From: 13-2-20CM-68-14 sp046723355
GTDB taxonomy: Bacteria > Actinomycetota > Thermoleophilia > Gaiellales > Gaiellaceae
Direction: 5' to 3'
Assembly: GCA_046723355.1 (NCBI GenBank)
Contig: JBKOUJ010000035.1
Location: forward strand, 1 to 64,000
DNA: 64,000 nt
Part shown: one piece after another, positions 33,012 to 41,019 of the stretch
Layout of the letters: every line of letters begins with the position of its first letter
How positions within the stretch are numbered: position 1 is the stretch's first letter
Notes under the pieces: generated by a model
Told to the model about the DNA's origin: nothing
The model's input: only the letters and a program-made list of their open reading frames with translations
Database searches by the model: none
Made by a program: the position numbers and the translations under genes

Positions 33012-34246
33012 GCCCTAAGTTCGAGGCGCCGCGGGGAACCCACGATGTTCTCCCGGCCGAGCAGCCGCGATGGCGGCAGGTGACCGACGAGATCGAGCGC
33101 CTCTGTGCGCTGTACGGGTATCGCCGGATCGAGACGCCCGTCTTCGAGGACACGGAGCTGTTCGCTCGCACGTCCGGGGCCGGCTCCGACGTGGTGCAGA
33201 AGGAGATGTACACGTTCGAGGACCGCGGAGGCCGCTCCTTGACTCTCAGGCCCGAAGGCACCGCGCCGATCGTCCGCTCGTACCTCGAGCACGGTCTCCA
33301 CCGGGAGGCGCAGCCGCAGAAGCTCTACACGCTCGCGACCATGTACCGCTACGCGGCCCCGCAGAAGGGGCGCTACCGCGAGCACTACCAGGCATCGGTC
33401 GAGGCAATCGGCTCCGACGATCCGGCGATCGATGCCGAGGTGATCCAGCTCTACGACCAGTTGCTGGCAAATCTTGGCGTGACCAACTACCGCCTCGAGC
33501 TGAACTCGATCGGTGACCGCAACTGTCGGCCGGCGTACGTGGAAAAGCTGAACGCGTGGCTCGACGCGCACGAGGAGGTGCTCGACGAGGACGCACGCTC
33601 TAAGCGCGCGACGACACCCCTGCGCGTCTTCGACGTGAAGAACGACAAGGTCCTGGCAGCGCTCGAGGACGCTCCGAAGATCGGCGACTCGCTCTGCGGC
33701 CCCTGTCGCGAGCACTTCGACGCAGTCCGCTCGCATCTCGACACCTACGGTGTCGCGTACGAACTCGCCCCGGCGCTCGTCCGTGGCCTCGATTACTACA
33801 CGCGGACGACATGGCAGTTTGAGGGCCCCGAGCACGGGGCGCAAAGCACGATCTCGGGTGGCGGCCGCTACGACTACCTCGCCGAGGAAATCGGCGGGCC
33901 CGCGACACCCGGCGTCGGGTTCGGCGCGGGAATCGAGCGGCTGCTGCTAGCCCTCGAAGACGCCGCCGTCGAGCCGCCTCCGCAGCCGTCGACGGGGGCA
34001 TTCTTCGTCGACGCGGGCGGCCCCCGCGACGAGATCCTGGCGCTGATGACGGACCTCCGCCGCAGCGGCATCTCATGCGACACCGACTATGGTGGCCGCT
34101 CGTTGAAGGGCCAGCTGACGCAGGCGAGCCGCGTGAACGCCGAGCTGACGATCATCGTCCGCTCCGACGGTGCCACGATCAGGAGGGCCGGGCTCGAGGA
34201 CGTGGAGGTTCCGCTCGACCAGCTGCGGGGGACGCTGGTCGGGTGA
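33008..34246 (+). CDS. hisS: Histidyl-tRNA synthetase
   Basis: Class II synthetase, 412 aa. Motif 1 lies around the N-terminal GTHDVLPAE region, motif 2 is TLATMYRYAAPQKGRYREHYQ, the histidine-specific loop is LVRGLDYYTRTTWQFEG and motif 3 is GVGFGAGIERLLLALE. A C-terminal anticodon-binding domain follows. The start is GTG 33008, coupled to the hydrolase gene, and the stop overlaps aspS. Together with the hut operon 1.5 kb upstream the region concentrates histidine-related genes. Confidence 0.96.
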   Translation: MSPKFEAPRGTHDVLPAEQPRWRQVTDEIERLCALYGYRRIETPVFEDTELFARTSGAGSDVVQKEMYTFEDRGGRSLTLRPEGTAPIVRSYLEHGLHREAQPQKLYTLATMYRYAAPQKGRYREHYQASVEAIGSDDPAIDAEVIQLYDQLLANLGVTNYRLELNSIGDRNCRPAYVEKLNAWLDAHEEVLDEDARSKRATTPLRVFDVKNDKVLAALEDAPKIGDSLCGPCREHFDAVRSHLDTYGVAYELAPALVRGLDYYTRTTWQFEGPEHGAQSTISGGGRYDYLAEEIGGPATPGVGFGAGIERLLLALEDAAVEPPPQPSTGAFFVDAGGPRDEILALMTDLRRSGISCDTDYGGRSLKGQLTQASRVNAELTIIVRSDGATIRRAGLEDVEVPLDQLRGTLVG

Positions 34247-35982
34247 GCTGGCGCGACCTTGGAGCCGGCCAGGCTCGCGCCGACCACGTCGGCGAGCGCC
34301 ACACGCTTGCAGGCTGGGCGGCGCGCCGCCGGGACCACGGCGGCCTGATCTTCATCGACCTTCGCGACCAGACCGGCGTCTGCCAGCTCGTCGTCAACCC
34401 CGAGCGCGCCCCGGAGGCCGCTCAGGCTGCGCACGGGATCAGGAACGAGTACGTGCTCCAGGCCGAGGGCGCGGTCGTCGCACGCGCGCCGGAGGCGGTC
34501 AACCCGAACCTGCCGACCGGGGAAGTCGAGATGCAGGTCGACACGCTGCGCGTGATCTCGACCAGCCCGCCGTTGCCGTTCCAGCTCGACGAGGAGGGCG
34601 TCGACGAGACGCTGAGGATCCGCTACCGCTGGCTCGACCTGCGGCGCGAACAGATGCACCAGAACATCCGCACGCGGGCCCGCGCCGTATCGGCGATCCG
34701 CAGGGAAATGGAAGCCGCCGGGTTCGTCGACATCGAGACGCCGATCATGGGCAAGCCGACGCCGGAAGGCGCGCGCGACTTCCTGGTCCCGACTCGCCTA
34801 CAGCCCGGCCGCTTCTTCGCGCTTCCGCAGTCGCCGCAGATCTACAAGCAGCTGCTCGTCATCTCAGGGTTCGAGCGCTACTACCAGATCGCCCGCTGCT
34901 TCCGGGACGAAGACCTCCGAGCCGATCGGCTCCAGGAGCTGACCCAGCTCGACGTCGAGATGGCGTTCCCCGACCAGGAGTTCATCTTCGACCTGAGCGA
35001 GCGGACGATGCAGAGCGTCTGGCGCGACGCGCTCGGCGTCGAAATCGAGGCCGGCTTCCAGCGGATGACCTGGGACGAGGCCCAGGCACGCTACGGCTCC
35101 GACAAACCCGACCTGCGCTTCGGCCTCGACATCGAGGACGCGACCGACTTGACCCGGGGCTCGGAGTTCGGCGTCTTCGCGGACGCGCCCGCCGTGCGGT
35201 TCCTGCGGGTGCCGCAGGAGTTCTCGCGCGCAGACCTCGAGCGGCTGGAGGCGTTCGCCAAGGAGTGGGGGGCGAAGGGGCTCGCGTACCTCGTCTACGA
35301 CGAGGAGGGCGAGGTGCGCTCGCCGATCGCCAAGTTCCTCTCGCAGGAGGAGCTCGACCGCTTCCGCTGCGAGCCCGCGACGACGGTCCTCTTCGGTGCA
35401 GACACGCCCGAGATGGTCGCTCGGGTCCTGGGCGCGTTGCGCCTCCACCTCGGCCGCGAGCTCGACCTGGTCGACCGGAGCGCCTGGCGCTTCCTGTGGG
35501 TGACCGACTTCCCACTCCTCGAGTGGGACGACGAGGAAGATCGCTGGAAGGCCGTGCATCACCCGTTCACGCGCCCCAACGACGAGAGCCTTGCGCTGCT
35601 CGACTCCGATCCCGGGGCGGCGCGAGCGGTCGCCTACGACCTCGTCGTCAACGGGATCGAGATCGCCGGCGGTTCCTTCCGGATCCACGAGTCCGACCTG
35701 CAGGCGCGGATCTTCGGCCTGCTCGGCATCTCGCCGGAAGAGCAGCGCGCGAAGTTCGGGTTCCTGCTCGACGCGCTCGCAATGGGCGCGCCGCCGCACG
35801 GGGGCATCGCGGCGGGCATCGACCGGCTCTCGATGGCGCTGCTCGACGAACCGTTCATCCGCGACACCGTCGCGTTCCCAAAGAACCAGGCCGGCGTCGA
35901 TCCGATGAGTGGCGCGCCTACCGAGGTCGCGCCGGAGCAGCTCGCCGAACTAGGAATCGCGGTCACGATCGAGAACGATTAA
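34243..35982 (+). CDS. aspS: Aspartyl-tRNA synthetase (bacterial type)
   Basis: Class II synthetase, 579 aa. An N-terminal OB-fold anticodon domain (HTLAGWAARRRDHGGLIFIDLRD), motif 2 (CFRDEDLRADR), the bacterial GAD insertion around residues 290-400 and motif 3 (GIAAGIDRLSMALLDE) are all visible. After motif 2 the usual RQPEFTQ reads RLQELTQ, an uncommon change. GTG start overlapping the hisS stop; the hisS-aspS order is common in Gram-positives. Whether it also charges tRNA-Asn cannot be told. Confidence 0.96.
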   Translation: MSWRDLGAGQARADHVGERHTLAGWAARRRDHGGLIFIDLRDQTGVCQLVVNPERAPEAAQAAHGIRNEYVLQAEGAVVARAPEAVNPNLPTGEVEMQVDTLRVISTSPPLPFQLDEEGVDETLRIRYRWLDLRREQMHQNIRTRARAVSAIRREMEAAGFVDIETPIMGKPTPEGARDFLVPTRLQPGRFFALPQSPQIYKQLLVISGFERYYQIARCFRDEDLRADRLQELTQLDVEMAFPDQEFIFDLSERTMQSVWRDALGVEIEAGFQRMTWDEAQARYGSDKPDLRFGLDIEDATDLTRGSEFGVFADAPAVRFLRVPQEFSRADLERLEAFAKEWGAKGLAYLVYDEEGEVRSPIAKFLSQEELDRFRCEPATTVLFGADTPEMVARVLGALRLHLGRELDLVDRSAWRFLWVTDFPLLEWDDEEDRWKAVHHPFTRPNDESLALLDSDPGAARAVAYDLVVNGIEIAGGSFRIHESDLQARIFGLLGISPEEQRAKFGFLLDALAMGAPPHGGIAAGIDRLSMALLDEPFIRDTVAFPKNQAGVDPMSGAPTEVAPEQLAELGIAVTIEND

Positions 35983-36028
35983 TCAGCAAGGGGGCTCCGA
36001 CCGATCCACTCGCAATACTCCTGACCTG

Positions 36029-36877
36029 ATGGCGACCGAACGAGTACAGCAGACTTCACTCACGCCGCTCCCGAGCGTCGAGGATCTACCGACGCTGCCT
36101 GACGGCGGCTACGACCCGGAGCGCGTCACCGAGGCGTTCGAGTCCTTCCGGCGGCACACGACGCAGCTCCAGGTGCAGCTCCGCGTCCTCCAGGCGGCGG
36201 CCCGAAGCGGTCAGGTCGAGCCGAGCGGGCACGCCGTACGCATGGACGCGCTGCACATGATCCGCGCCGCTGCGGAGATGGCCGACACGATCGAGCGCGA
36301 TGCCCAAACCGCGTCGGCGGCCCAGGTCCGGCGCACGGAGGAGGAGGTCAGTCGCCGGCAGCGCGAGCTGCAGGAGCGCGAGAACGAAATCGAGCGCTAC
36401 CGGCAGGAGAGCGAGCGCCAACGCGCGGAGATGCTCAATGCGGCGCGCAATGAGGTACGCGAGGTCAAGGCCGAGGCCCAGCGCCATTCGACTGCCGAGA
36501 TCCGTGAGGCGGAGGCGCGCTCGGACCGCCTGCTCGAGCAGGCTCGCCACCAGGCGACCGAGCTGACGAACGCGGCCCGCGCCGAGGTCGAGCAGACCCT
36601 CGAGTGGGCGCGGGCGCAGGCGTCTGCCGTGATGGCACGCGCGCAGGAAGGCGCCGAGCAGCTTCTCGCCGCGGCCGGGCTCGGGGACGACGCGATCGGC
36701 GGGGTCGTCGAGAAGATCGTCGCGGCAGCGGAGGCTGCCACCGAGGCGAGCCGTGGGCCTGCCTTTTCGTCGGGAGAACCCGAGAAGCCGGCCGCGCCGC
36801 TCTCGGTTCCCACTCCCGTCGAGCCGCCGCCGGCCGCCGAGGACGACGGATCGCCCGAGCCGAGCTCGTCGGCGTAG
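36029..36877 (+). CDS. DivIVA-like coiled-coil protein
   Basis: A 282-aa cytosolic protein. After a short N-terminal segment, residues 85-215 are one long coiled coil rich in Glu/Arg/Ala/Gln, with an ATP-synthase-b/DivIVA-like rhythm. A short helix (GLGDDAIGGVVEKIVAAAEAA) and a disordered Pro/Glu/Ser tail follow. Such proteins often mark poles or septa or scaffold the wall machinery. It leads a cluster of four same-strand genes with membrane and envelope features. Identity as DivIVA is not proven. Confidence 0.7.
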   Translation: MATERVQQTSLTPLPSVEDLPTLPDGGYDPERVTEAFESFRRHTTQLQVQLRVLQAAARSGQVEPSGHAVRMDALHMIRAAAEMADTIERDAQTASAAQVRRTEEEVSRRQRELQERENEIERYRQESERQRAEMLNAARNEVREVKAEAQRHSTAEIREAEARSDRLLEQARHQATELTNAARAEVEQTLEWARAQASAVMARAQEGAEQLLAAAGLGDDAIGGVVEKIVAAAEAATEASRGPAFSSGEPEKPAAPLSVPTPVEPPPAAEDDGSPEPSSSA

Positions 36878-36910
36878 GACCGGCCCGCGGGCCGCTACGC
36901 TCTTCGCGTC

Positions 36911-37534
36911 ATGCCGGGACGGTTGGGGCCGCGGTTTGCGATCGAAGCGCTCTTCCTGATCGCGCTCGCCGTCGGTGTCGCCTACGCGGATCTCTCGCGC
37001 AAGTGGATTGCGATCGTGATGGCGGGCGGCTGGTTGGTCGTCGCCCTTCTCGAGCTGACCGCCGAGCGGATCTGGGCGACGGCGCCGCCCTGGCGACGGC
37101 CGGACTACTACGCAGCGCCTGCACCTCGGCGAGAGCCGGTCGCAGCGCCGCCTGCGCCCGCCGCGGCAGAGCCGAAGCCCGCGCCGCAGGCGTTGCCGGA
37201 GGCCGAGCCCGTCGCGGCGGCCAAGGCCGAGCCTGAGCCGGAGGCGGCGACGGTGATCGAGCCGCCCGAGCGGACTCAGCCGGAGCCCGAGCCCGAACCC
37301 GAGGCCGAGCCCGAGCCCGAGCCCGCCCCGATCCCGACATCCCGGCCGAAGCTGGAGCCGCTCGACGCCAAGCCGAAGCGCAGGTGGTTTCGCCGTGAGC
37401 ACGAAGAGGTTCCCGACGAGACGACGGAGATTCCGATGCCGAAACACGTACGGCTGCTGTCGCCGACCGAGCGCCGCGAAGGCGACGCTGACGAAATCGC
37501 GGGGCTGTTCGACGAGGAGAACACGTCCGCATGA
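36911..37534 (+). CDS. Two-span membrane protein with Pro/Glu-rich cytosolic domain
   Basis: A 207-aa protein: two N-terminal membrane helices (about 9-27 and 34-52), then roughly 85 residues of Ala/Pro/Glu-rich sequence including a run of alternating Pro-Glu (about residues 120-140), a basic KPKRRWFRREHEEV patch and a C-terminal segment KHVRLLSPTERREGDADE. The rigid Pro-Glu arm may hold the end domain away from the membrane. Unrecognised. TACGCT lies 9 nt before the ATG. Stop overlaps the next gene (ATGA). Confidence 0.65.
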   Translation: MPGRLGPRFAIEALFLIALAVGVAYADLSRKWIAIVMAGGWLVVALLELTAERIWATAPPWRRPDYYAAPAPRREPVAAPPAPAAAEPKPAPQALPEAEPVAAAKAEPEPEAATVIEPPERTQPEPEPEPEAEPEPEPAPIPTSRPKLEPLDAKPKRRWFRREHEEVPDETTEIPMPKHVRLLSPTERREGDADEIAGLFDEENTSA

Positions 37535-37956
37535 AGCTCTCGTCAGGCGTGGTGCGGTTGTGGCGGTCCAAGGAACACCCGCCGACGCCCGCGCCGGGGC
37601 CAGTGCCGCCGCCCGCGCCGGAGCCCGCGCCACCGGCTCCCGAGCCTCAGCCGCCGACGCCCGAACCGACGCCGCCGGCACCTGACCTGCGCGCCGTGCC
37701 GTCTTCGGAGCACGAGCCCACGGTTGACCTAGAGCCGGAATCTTCCGTGACTCGGATCCCGCTCAACGCTGCGCCGCGCGAGTGGAACGTGTGGGAGCTC
37801 GAGCGGCTCGCACGCTACGGCGAGGCTCGTGACGAGGAAGTCGCGTTCCTGCTCCTCGAGCTCCGGCAGTTCGCCGACCCATACGGCCGACTGCCGGTGA
37901 GCTTCGATCCAGTCATCCGCGAGTCGTTCGGCGAGCTTCTCTACGCCGCGGTGTGA
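37531..37956 (+). CDS. Proline-rich protein, unknown
   Basis: A 141-aa cytosolic protein. Residues 17-52 are a Pro/Ala/Glu-rich spacer with PAPEP-type repeats. The last 70 residues form a compact helical domain (REWNVWELERLARYGEARDEEVAFLLLELRQF) that looks folded. The Pro-rich spacer echoes that of the upstream protein, so the two may interact or share ancestry. Coupled at both ends by 4-nt overlaps. Confidence 0.6.
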   Translation: MKLSSGVVRLWRSKEHPPTPAPGPVPPPAPEPAPPAPEPQPPTPEPTPPAPDLRAVPSSEHEPTVDLEPESSVTRIPLNAAPREWNVWELERLARYGEARDEEVAFLLLELRQFADPYGRLPVSFDPVIRESFGELLYAAV

Positions 37957-38369
37957 ACCCGGCGCTGGCGCAACGGGAAGTTGCCCTGGCGGGCGTGGCG
38001 TTGCTCGCGGCCGTGGTCGCGGTGGCTGTCTCGTCGTCGCGGGGATCGGATGCCGGCGCGCAGCTGAAGCCGGTTCTCGTGCCCGGGGGCGGCTGGTACA
38101 CGGCTCTCGCGGGGGCGCAGACGGGCCGCTACGGCACGCGCACGAATTGCGGCGTGACGGTGCGGCCGAGCACGAGGGGCGTCACCGACTCCGTGCTTCC
38201 GTGCAACGTCAGGCTCTTCGTCTCCTACGGGCACAGCCCGCGGATCCTCACGCAGGTGATCGCGCGGCGACCGGTCGTGCCGGGGCGTCGGTTCGATGTC
38301 ACCCCGGCCTTGGCCGAGCAGCTCGGGATCGAGGGGGTCCAGCGCATCAGGTGGGTGTACGCCCGCTAA
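37953..38369 (+). CDS. Secreted double-psi beta-barrel (RlpA-like) protein
   Basis: A 138-aa protein with an N-terminal signal/anchor helix (ALAGVALLAAVVAVAVS). The extracellular domain includes RTNCGVTVRPSTRGVTDSVL and PGRRFDVTPALAEQLGIEGVQRIRWVYA, the end motif typical of double-psi beta-barrels such as RlpA and expansin-like wall proteins. Two cysteines could form a disulfide. Its place after a coiled-coil and two anchored proteins suggests a cell-wall or septal role. GTG start overlapping the previous stop. Confidence 0.7.
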   Translation: MNPALAQREVALAGVALLAAVVAVAVSSSRGSDAGAQLKPVLVPGGGWYTALAGAQTGRYGTRTNCGVTVRPSTRGVTDSVLPCNVRLFVSYGHSPRILTQVIARRPVVPGRRFDVTPALAEQLGIEGVQRIRWVYAR

Positions 38370-38425
38370 GCTCAGCCGGTGCTCGACCCTGTGCGAGCCC
38401 GCGTCTTCAAAGTAGAACCAACACC

Positions 38426-38537
38426 AAGTGAAAGGGAGCCTGGGTCCGGTTAGGGCGTTGCCCAAGGCCGGCACGGCACCCACCTGGCAGTGCCAGGTTC
38501 GCTAGGGGCGCGGGGAATCCGGCAGGGTGGGGCACTT
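38426..38537 (+). ncRNA. Candidate structured RNA upstream of mnmA
   Basis: The 237-bp gap before mnmA contains a 112-nt stretch closed by AAGTG/CACTT (38426-38430 with 38533-38537). Inside are TGGGT+CCGG (38441-38449) pairing with CCGG (38468-38471) and ACCCA (38478-38482), an inner GGGC-gtt-GCCC, and a perfect ACCTGGC-agt-GCCAGGT hairpin (38482-38498). It is a multi-branched layout that could be a riboswitch or small RNA. I compared it by eye with cobalamin, SAM, ZTP and fluoride patterns without a match. Confidence 0.35.
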
Positions 38538-38545
38538 AATCGCCT

Positions 38546-38562
38546 GAAACGCTGCGCGTTTC
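38546..38562 (+). terminator. Hairpin GAAACGC-tgc-GCGTTTC
   Basis: Perfect 7-bp stem, 3-nt loop, located just after the candidate structured RNA and 33 nt before the mnmA -10 box. No U-run follows, so it may be a processing or pausing element instead of a terminator. Confidence 0.35.
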
Positions 38563-38594
38563 CGCCGACAGGACGAGGCACGGAGCGCTCCCGC

Positions 38595-38600
38595 TAGCCT
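38595..38600 (+). promoter_or_regulatory. -10 box TAGCCT, leaderless start of mnmA
   Basis: TAGCCT, 6 nt, then GTG 38607. This supports the long form of MnmA including its N-terminal extension. Confidence 0.55.
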
Positions 38601-38606
38601 GGATTC

Positions 38607-39851
38607 GTGATCGAGGTTGTTGGAGACTCTTCGCGTGACGGTGGGGTCGCGCTGGTACGACTCGTGGTCGACGGTGACCACATCGTCGACGCGGACGCGG
38701 AAGGGCTCGAGCGTCCGCTTGCCGGGCTGACGCTGCTCGAGGCGTCTGCTGTCCCCGGCGAGACGCTGGCCGCGGACGCGCTTGCGAACGCGCTCGGGCA
38801 GGTCTTTCGGGCCGAGCCGGATCCCGACCGGGTCGCCGTCGCAATGAGCGGCGGCGTCGACAGCGCCGTGGCGCTGCTGCGGGCGGGGGCGGAGGTCATC
38901 GGCGTGACCCTGCGGCTCTGGATCGACCCCGCGGCGCCGGACGCCGAACGCGCCTGTTGCTCGCCGGAGGCTGTGATCGCTGCGCGCGAGACGTGCCATG
39001 CAATGGGACTCCCGCACGTCACGCTCGACCTCCGGGAAGAGTTCCGGCGTGCCGTCGTCGCGCCGTTCGTGCGCGGCTACGCCCGGGGGGAGACCCCGAA
39101 CCCGTGCATCCGCTGCAACGGGAGCTTCCGCTTCGCCGAGCTGCTCGCCTTCGCCGAGCGCGCGGGCGCGCCGCGTCTCGCGACGGGCCACTACGCGCGG
39201 ATCGTCGAGCACCGCGGCCGCAAGCTCCTCGCCCGCGCCGTCGATCCGAGCAAGGACCAGTCCTACATGCTCGGCCGCCTCGATCCCCGGCTACTCGACC
39301 GCATCTGGTTCCCGCTCGGCGAGCAGACCAAGGAGGAGACGCGCGCGGAGGCGTCCCGGGCGGGTCTCGCCGTCGCACGCCGTGGCGACAGCCAGGAGGC
39401 GTGCTTTCTCGGCGGCGGCGACTACCGCGAGTTCCTCGGGCGCCACGGCGCCGAGGATGAGGCCGGCGAGATCGTCGACGAGGATGGCCGCGCCATCGGC
39501 AGCCACGGCGGCTTCTGGCGGTTTACCCCGGGCCAGCGCCGCGGCATCGGTGTCGCAGCCGGGCAGCCGCTCTACGTCCTGCGCACCGACCCGGGCGCCA
39601 ACCGGGTCGTCGTCGGCCCCCGCGAATCACTCGCGATCGAAACGTTTTCGGCTCGCGGACGGTTGTACGTCCGGGTGAATCGCGCCGAGGTCAAGTGGCG
39701 ATACCGCTCGTCTGAGGTCCCGGCCAGTGTGGAGGAGACCGAGCACGGGTTCCGGCTCGCGCTCGACGAGCCTGCGCACGGCGTCGCCACCGGGCAGGCC
39801 GCAGTGCTGTATGAGGACGGCGCCGTCGTGGGAGCGGGGGTGGTGTCGTGA
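38607..39851 (+). CDS. mnmA: tRNA 2-thiouridylase MnmA with N-terminal extension
   Basis: Thiolates U34 of Glu, Gln and Lys tRNAs. The core has the PP-loop VAVAMSGGVDSAVALL, first active cysteine in NPCIRCNGSFRF and second in DSQEACFLGGGDYREFL. Ahead of the PP-loop are about 78 extra residues (GGVALVRLVVDGDHIVDADAE...) that resemble the first strands of the IscU/NifU scaffold fold, without obvious cluster cysteines. The leaderless -10 at 38595 supports this long start. Overlaps the RsbW-like gene (GTGA). Two substrate tRNAs (Glu, Gln) are encoded in this window. Confidence 0.92.
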   Translation: MIEVVGDSSRDGGVALVRLVVDGDHIVDADAEGLERPLAGLTLLEASAVPGETLAADALANALGQVFRAEPDPDRVAVAMSGGVDSAVALLRAGAEVIGVTLRLWIDPAAPDAERACCSPEAVIAARETCHAMGLPHVTLDLREEFRRAVVAPFVRGYARGETPNPCIRCNGSFRFAELLAFAERAGAPRLATGHYARIVEHRGRKLLARAVDPSKDQSYMLGRLDPRLLDRIWFPLGEQTKEETRAEASRAGLAVARRGDSQEACFLGGGDYREFLGRHGAEDEAGEIVDEDGRAIGSHGGFWRFTPGQRRGIGVAAGQPLYVLRTDPGANRVVVGPRESLAIETFSARGRLYVRVNRAEVKWRYRSSEVPASVEETEHGFRLALDEPAHGVATGQAAVLYEDGAVVGAGVVS

Positions 39852-40237
39852 CGCCCGACCGGATCGTGCTGACGATCCCCGCCGACGATGGCTTCGAAGG
39901 CGTCGCCCAGCTCGTGCTCGCCGGGGTGGCGGCCCGGCTCGACCTGACCTACGAGGTCATGGACGATCTCGGGACCGCGTTCGAGACGCTGCTCGAGCGC
40001 CGCGCCGCGGACGGCGAGTTGACCGTCGAGCTGGAGGTCGGCGACACGACCGTTGCCGCCATGCTCGGCCCGTTCCGAACCGGCGCGCTGCGCGCCGAGC
40101 TCGAGCGCGAGGACGAAGGAGTCGGCCTGCGCCGGGTGCTCGAGACCGTGATCGATCGGTTCGCGGCGGTCGAACGAGACGACGGCGACTGGATCGAGCT
40201 TGAGAAACGCGTCCAGCGAGTCGAGAACGCGCCGTGA
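39848..40237 (+). CDS. RsbW-like anti-sigma regulator, degenerate ATP site
   Basis: A 129-aa protein with the fold pattern of the SpoIIAB/RsbW GHKL family (RIVLTIPADDGFEGVAQLVLAGVAARLDLTYE...). The asparagine of the N-box and the DxGxG of the G-box are not visible, so kinase activity is doubtful. It directly precedes and overlaps a SigB/SigF-type sigma gene, the normal place of its anti-sigma factor. Identity rests on position and on the N-terminal pattern. Confidence 0.7.
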   Translation: MTPDRIVLTIPADDGFEGVAQLVLAGVAARLDLTYEVMDDLGTAFETLLERRAADGELTVELEVGDTTVAAMLGPFRTGALRAELEREDEGVGLRRVLETVIDRFAAVERDDGDWIELEKRVQRVENAP

Positions 40238-41007
40238 CCGAGAAGAGCGACAAGGTTCTCCTCCGGCGGTATCACGAGGAGGGCGACCTCGCAGCCCGTG
40301 AGGAGCTGATCGAGCAGTACATGTCGCTCGTCCGCTCGCTCGCGCGCCGCTACTCCTACCGCGGCGAACAATTCGAAGATCTCGTGCAGATCGGCGCGAT
40401 CGGTTTGATCAAGGCGATCGACCGATTCGACCTCGACCGCGGGGTCGAGCTGACCACCTACGCGACGCCGAATATCATCGGCGAGATCAAGCGCCACTTC
40501 CGCGACCGCGGCTGGTCCGTGCGCGTGCCCCGTGGTCTCCAGGAGCTGAACATCCAGCTCTCGCGCTTGATCGAGGAGAAGACCGTCGAGCTCGGCCGCT
40601 CACCCAAGATCGCCGAGCTCGCGGAGGCCGCCGAGGTCACGGAGGAGGAGGTCCTCGAGGCTCTCGAAAGCGGTCGCGCCTACAGCTCGCTGTCGCTGTC
40701 CTCGGGGCCGGGCATGGACGACGAGGGCGATCTCGATCCGCTCGAGTCGCTCGGCACGGAGGAGCACGAATACGAGGTCTCCGAGGACCGCGCGATCCTC
40801 GCGCCTGGGTTCCGCGTGCTCGACGATCGCGAGCGCACGATTCTCCACCTGCGCTTTTTCAAGGGCTTGACCCAGTCGCAGATCGCGCAGCAGGTCGGCA
40901 TCTCGCAGATGCACGTCTCCCGGCTGATCCGCCGCTCGCTGGAGAAGATCCGCGAGGAGATCGCCGAGGACGAGGACGCGGCGGAGCGCGCCGCGTCGAA
41001 TTCCTGA
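40234..41007 (+). CDS. RNA polymerase sigma factor, SigB/SigF/SigG type
   Basis: A 257-aa group 3 sigma-70 factor: region 2 (LVQIGAIGLIKAIDRFDLDRG, then TTYATPNIIGEIKRHFRD), a region 3 with RVPRGLQELNIQLSRLI and region 4 with a helix-turn-helix (LTQSQIAQQVGISQMHVSRL). Group members direct general stress or sporulation genes. The start is GTG 40234, overlapping the anti-sigma-like gene. Translational linkage to mnmA suggests sigma level may follow the tRNA-thiolation operon. Confidence 0.93.
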   Translation: MTEKSDKVLLRRYHEEGDLAAREELIEQYMSLVRSLARRYSYRGEQFEDLVQIGAIGLIKAIDRFDLDRGVELTTYATPNIIGEIKRHFRDRGWSVRVPRGLQELNIQLSRLIEEKTVELGRSPKIAELAEAAEVTEEEVLEALESGRAYSSLSLSSGPGMDDEGDLDPLESLGTEEHEYEVSEDRAILAPGFRVLDDRERTILHLRFFKGLTQSQIAQQVGISQMHVSRLIRRSLEKIREEIAEDEDAAERAASNS

Positions 41008-41019
41008 CGGGCGCTAAGA

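Noticed and set aside
37260..37335. Alternating Pro-Glu codons as a DNA repeat or phase-variable tract
   Set aside because: Codon use varies along the run, so it reads as a selected Pro-Glu arm in the protein and not a slippage-prone DNA repeat.
38426..38537. Cobalamin riboswitch or SRP/6S RNA upstream of mnmA
   Set aside because: A GGGAGCC/GGGAATCC resemblance exists, but the B12-box and the SRP GGAAG/AGCA loop are absent; kept only as an unassigned structure.
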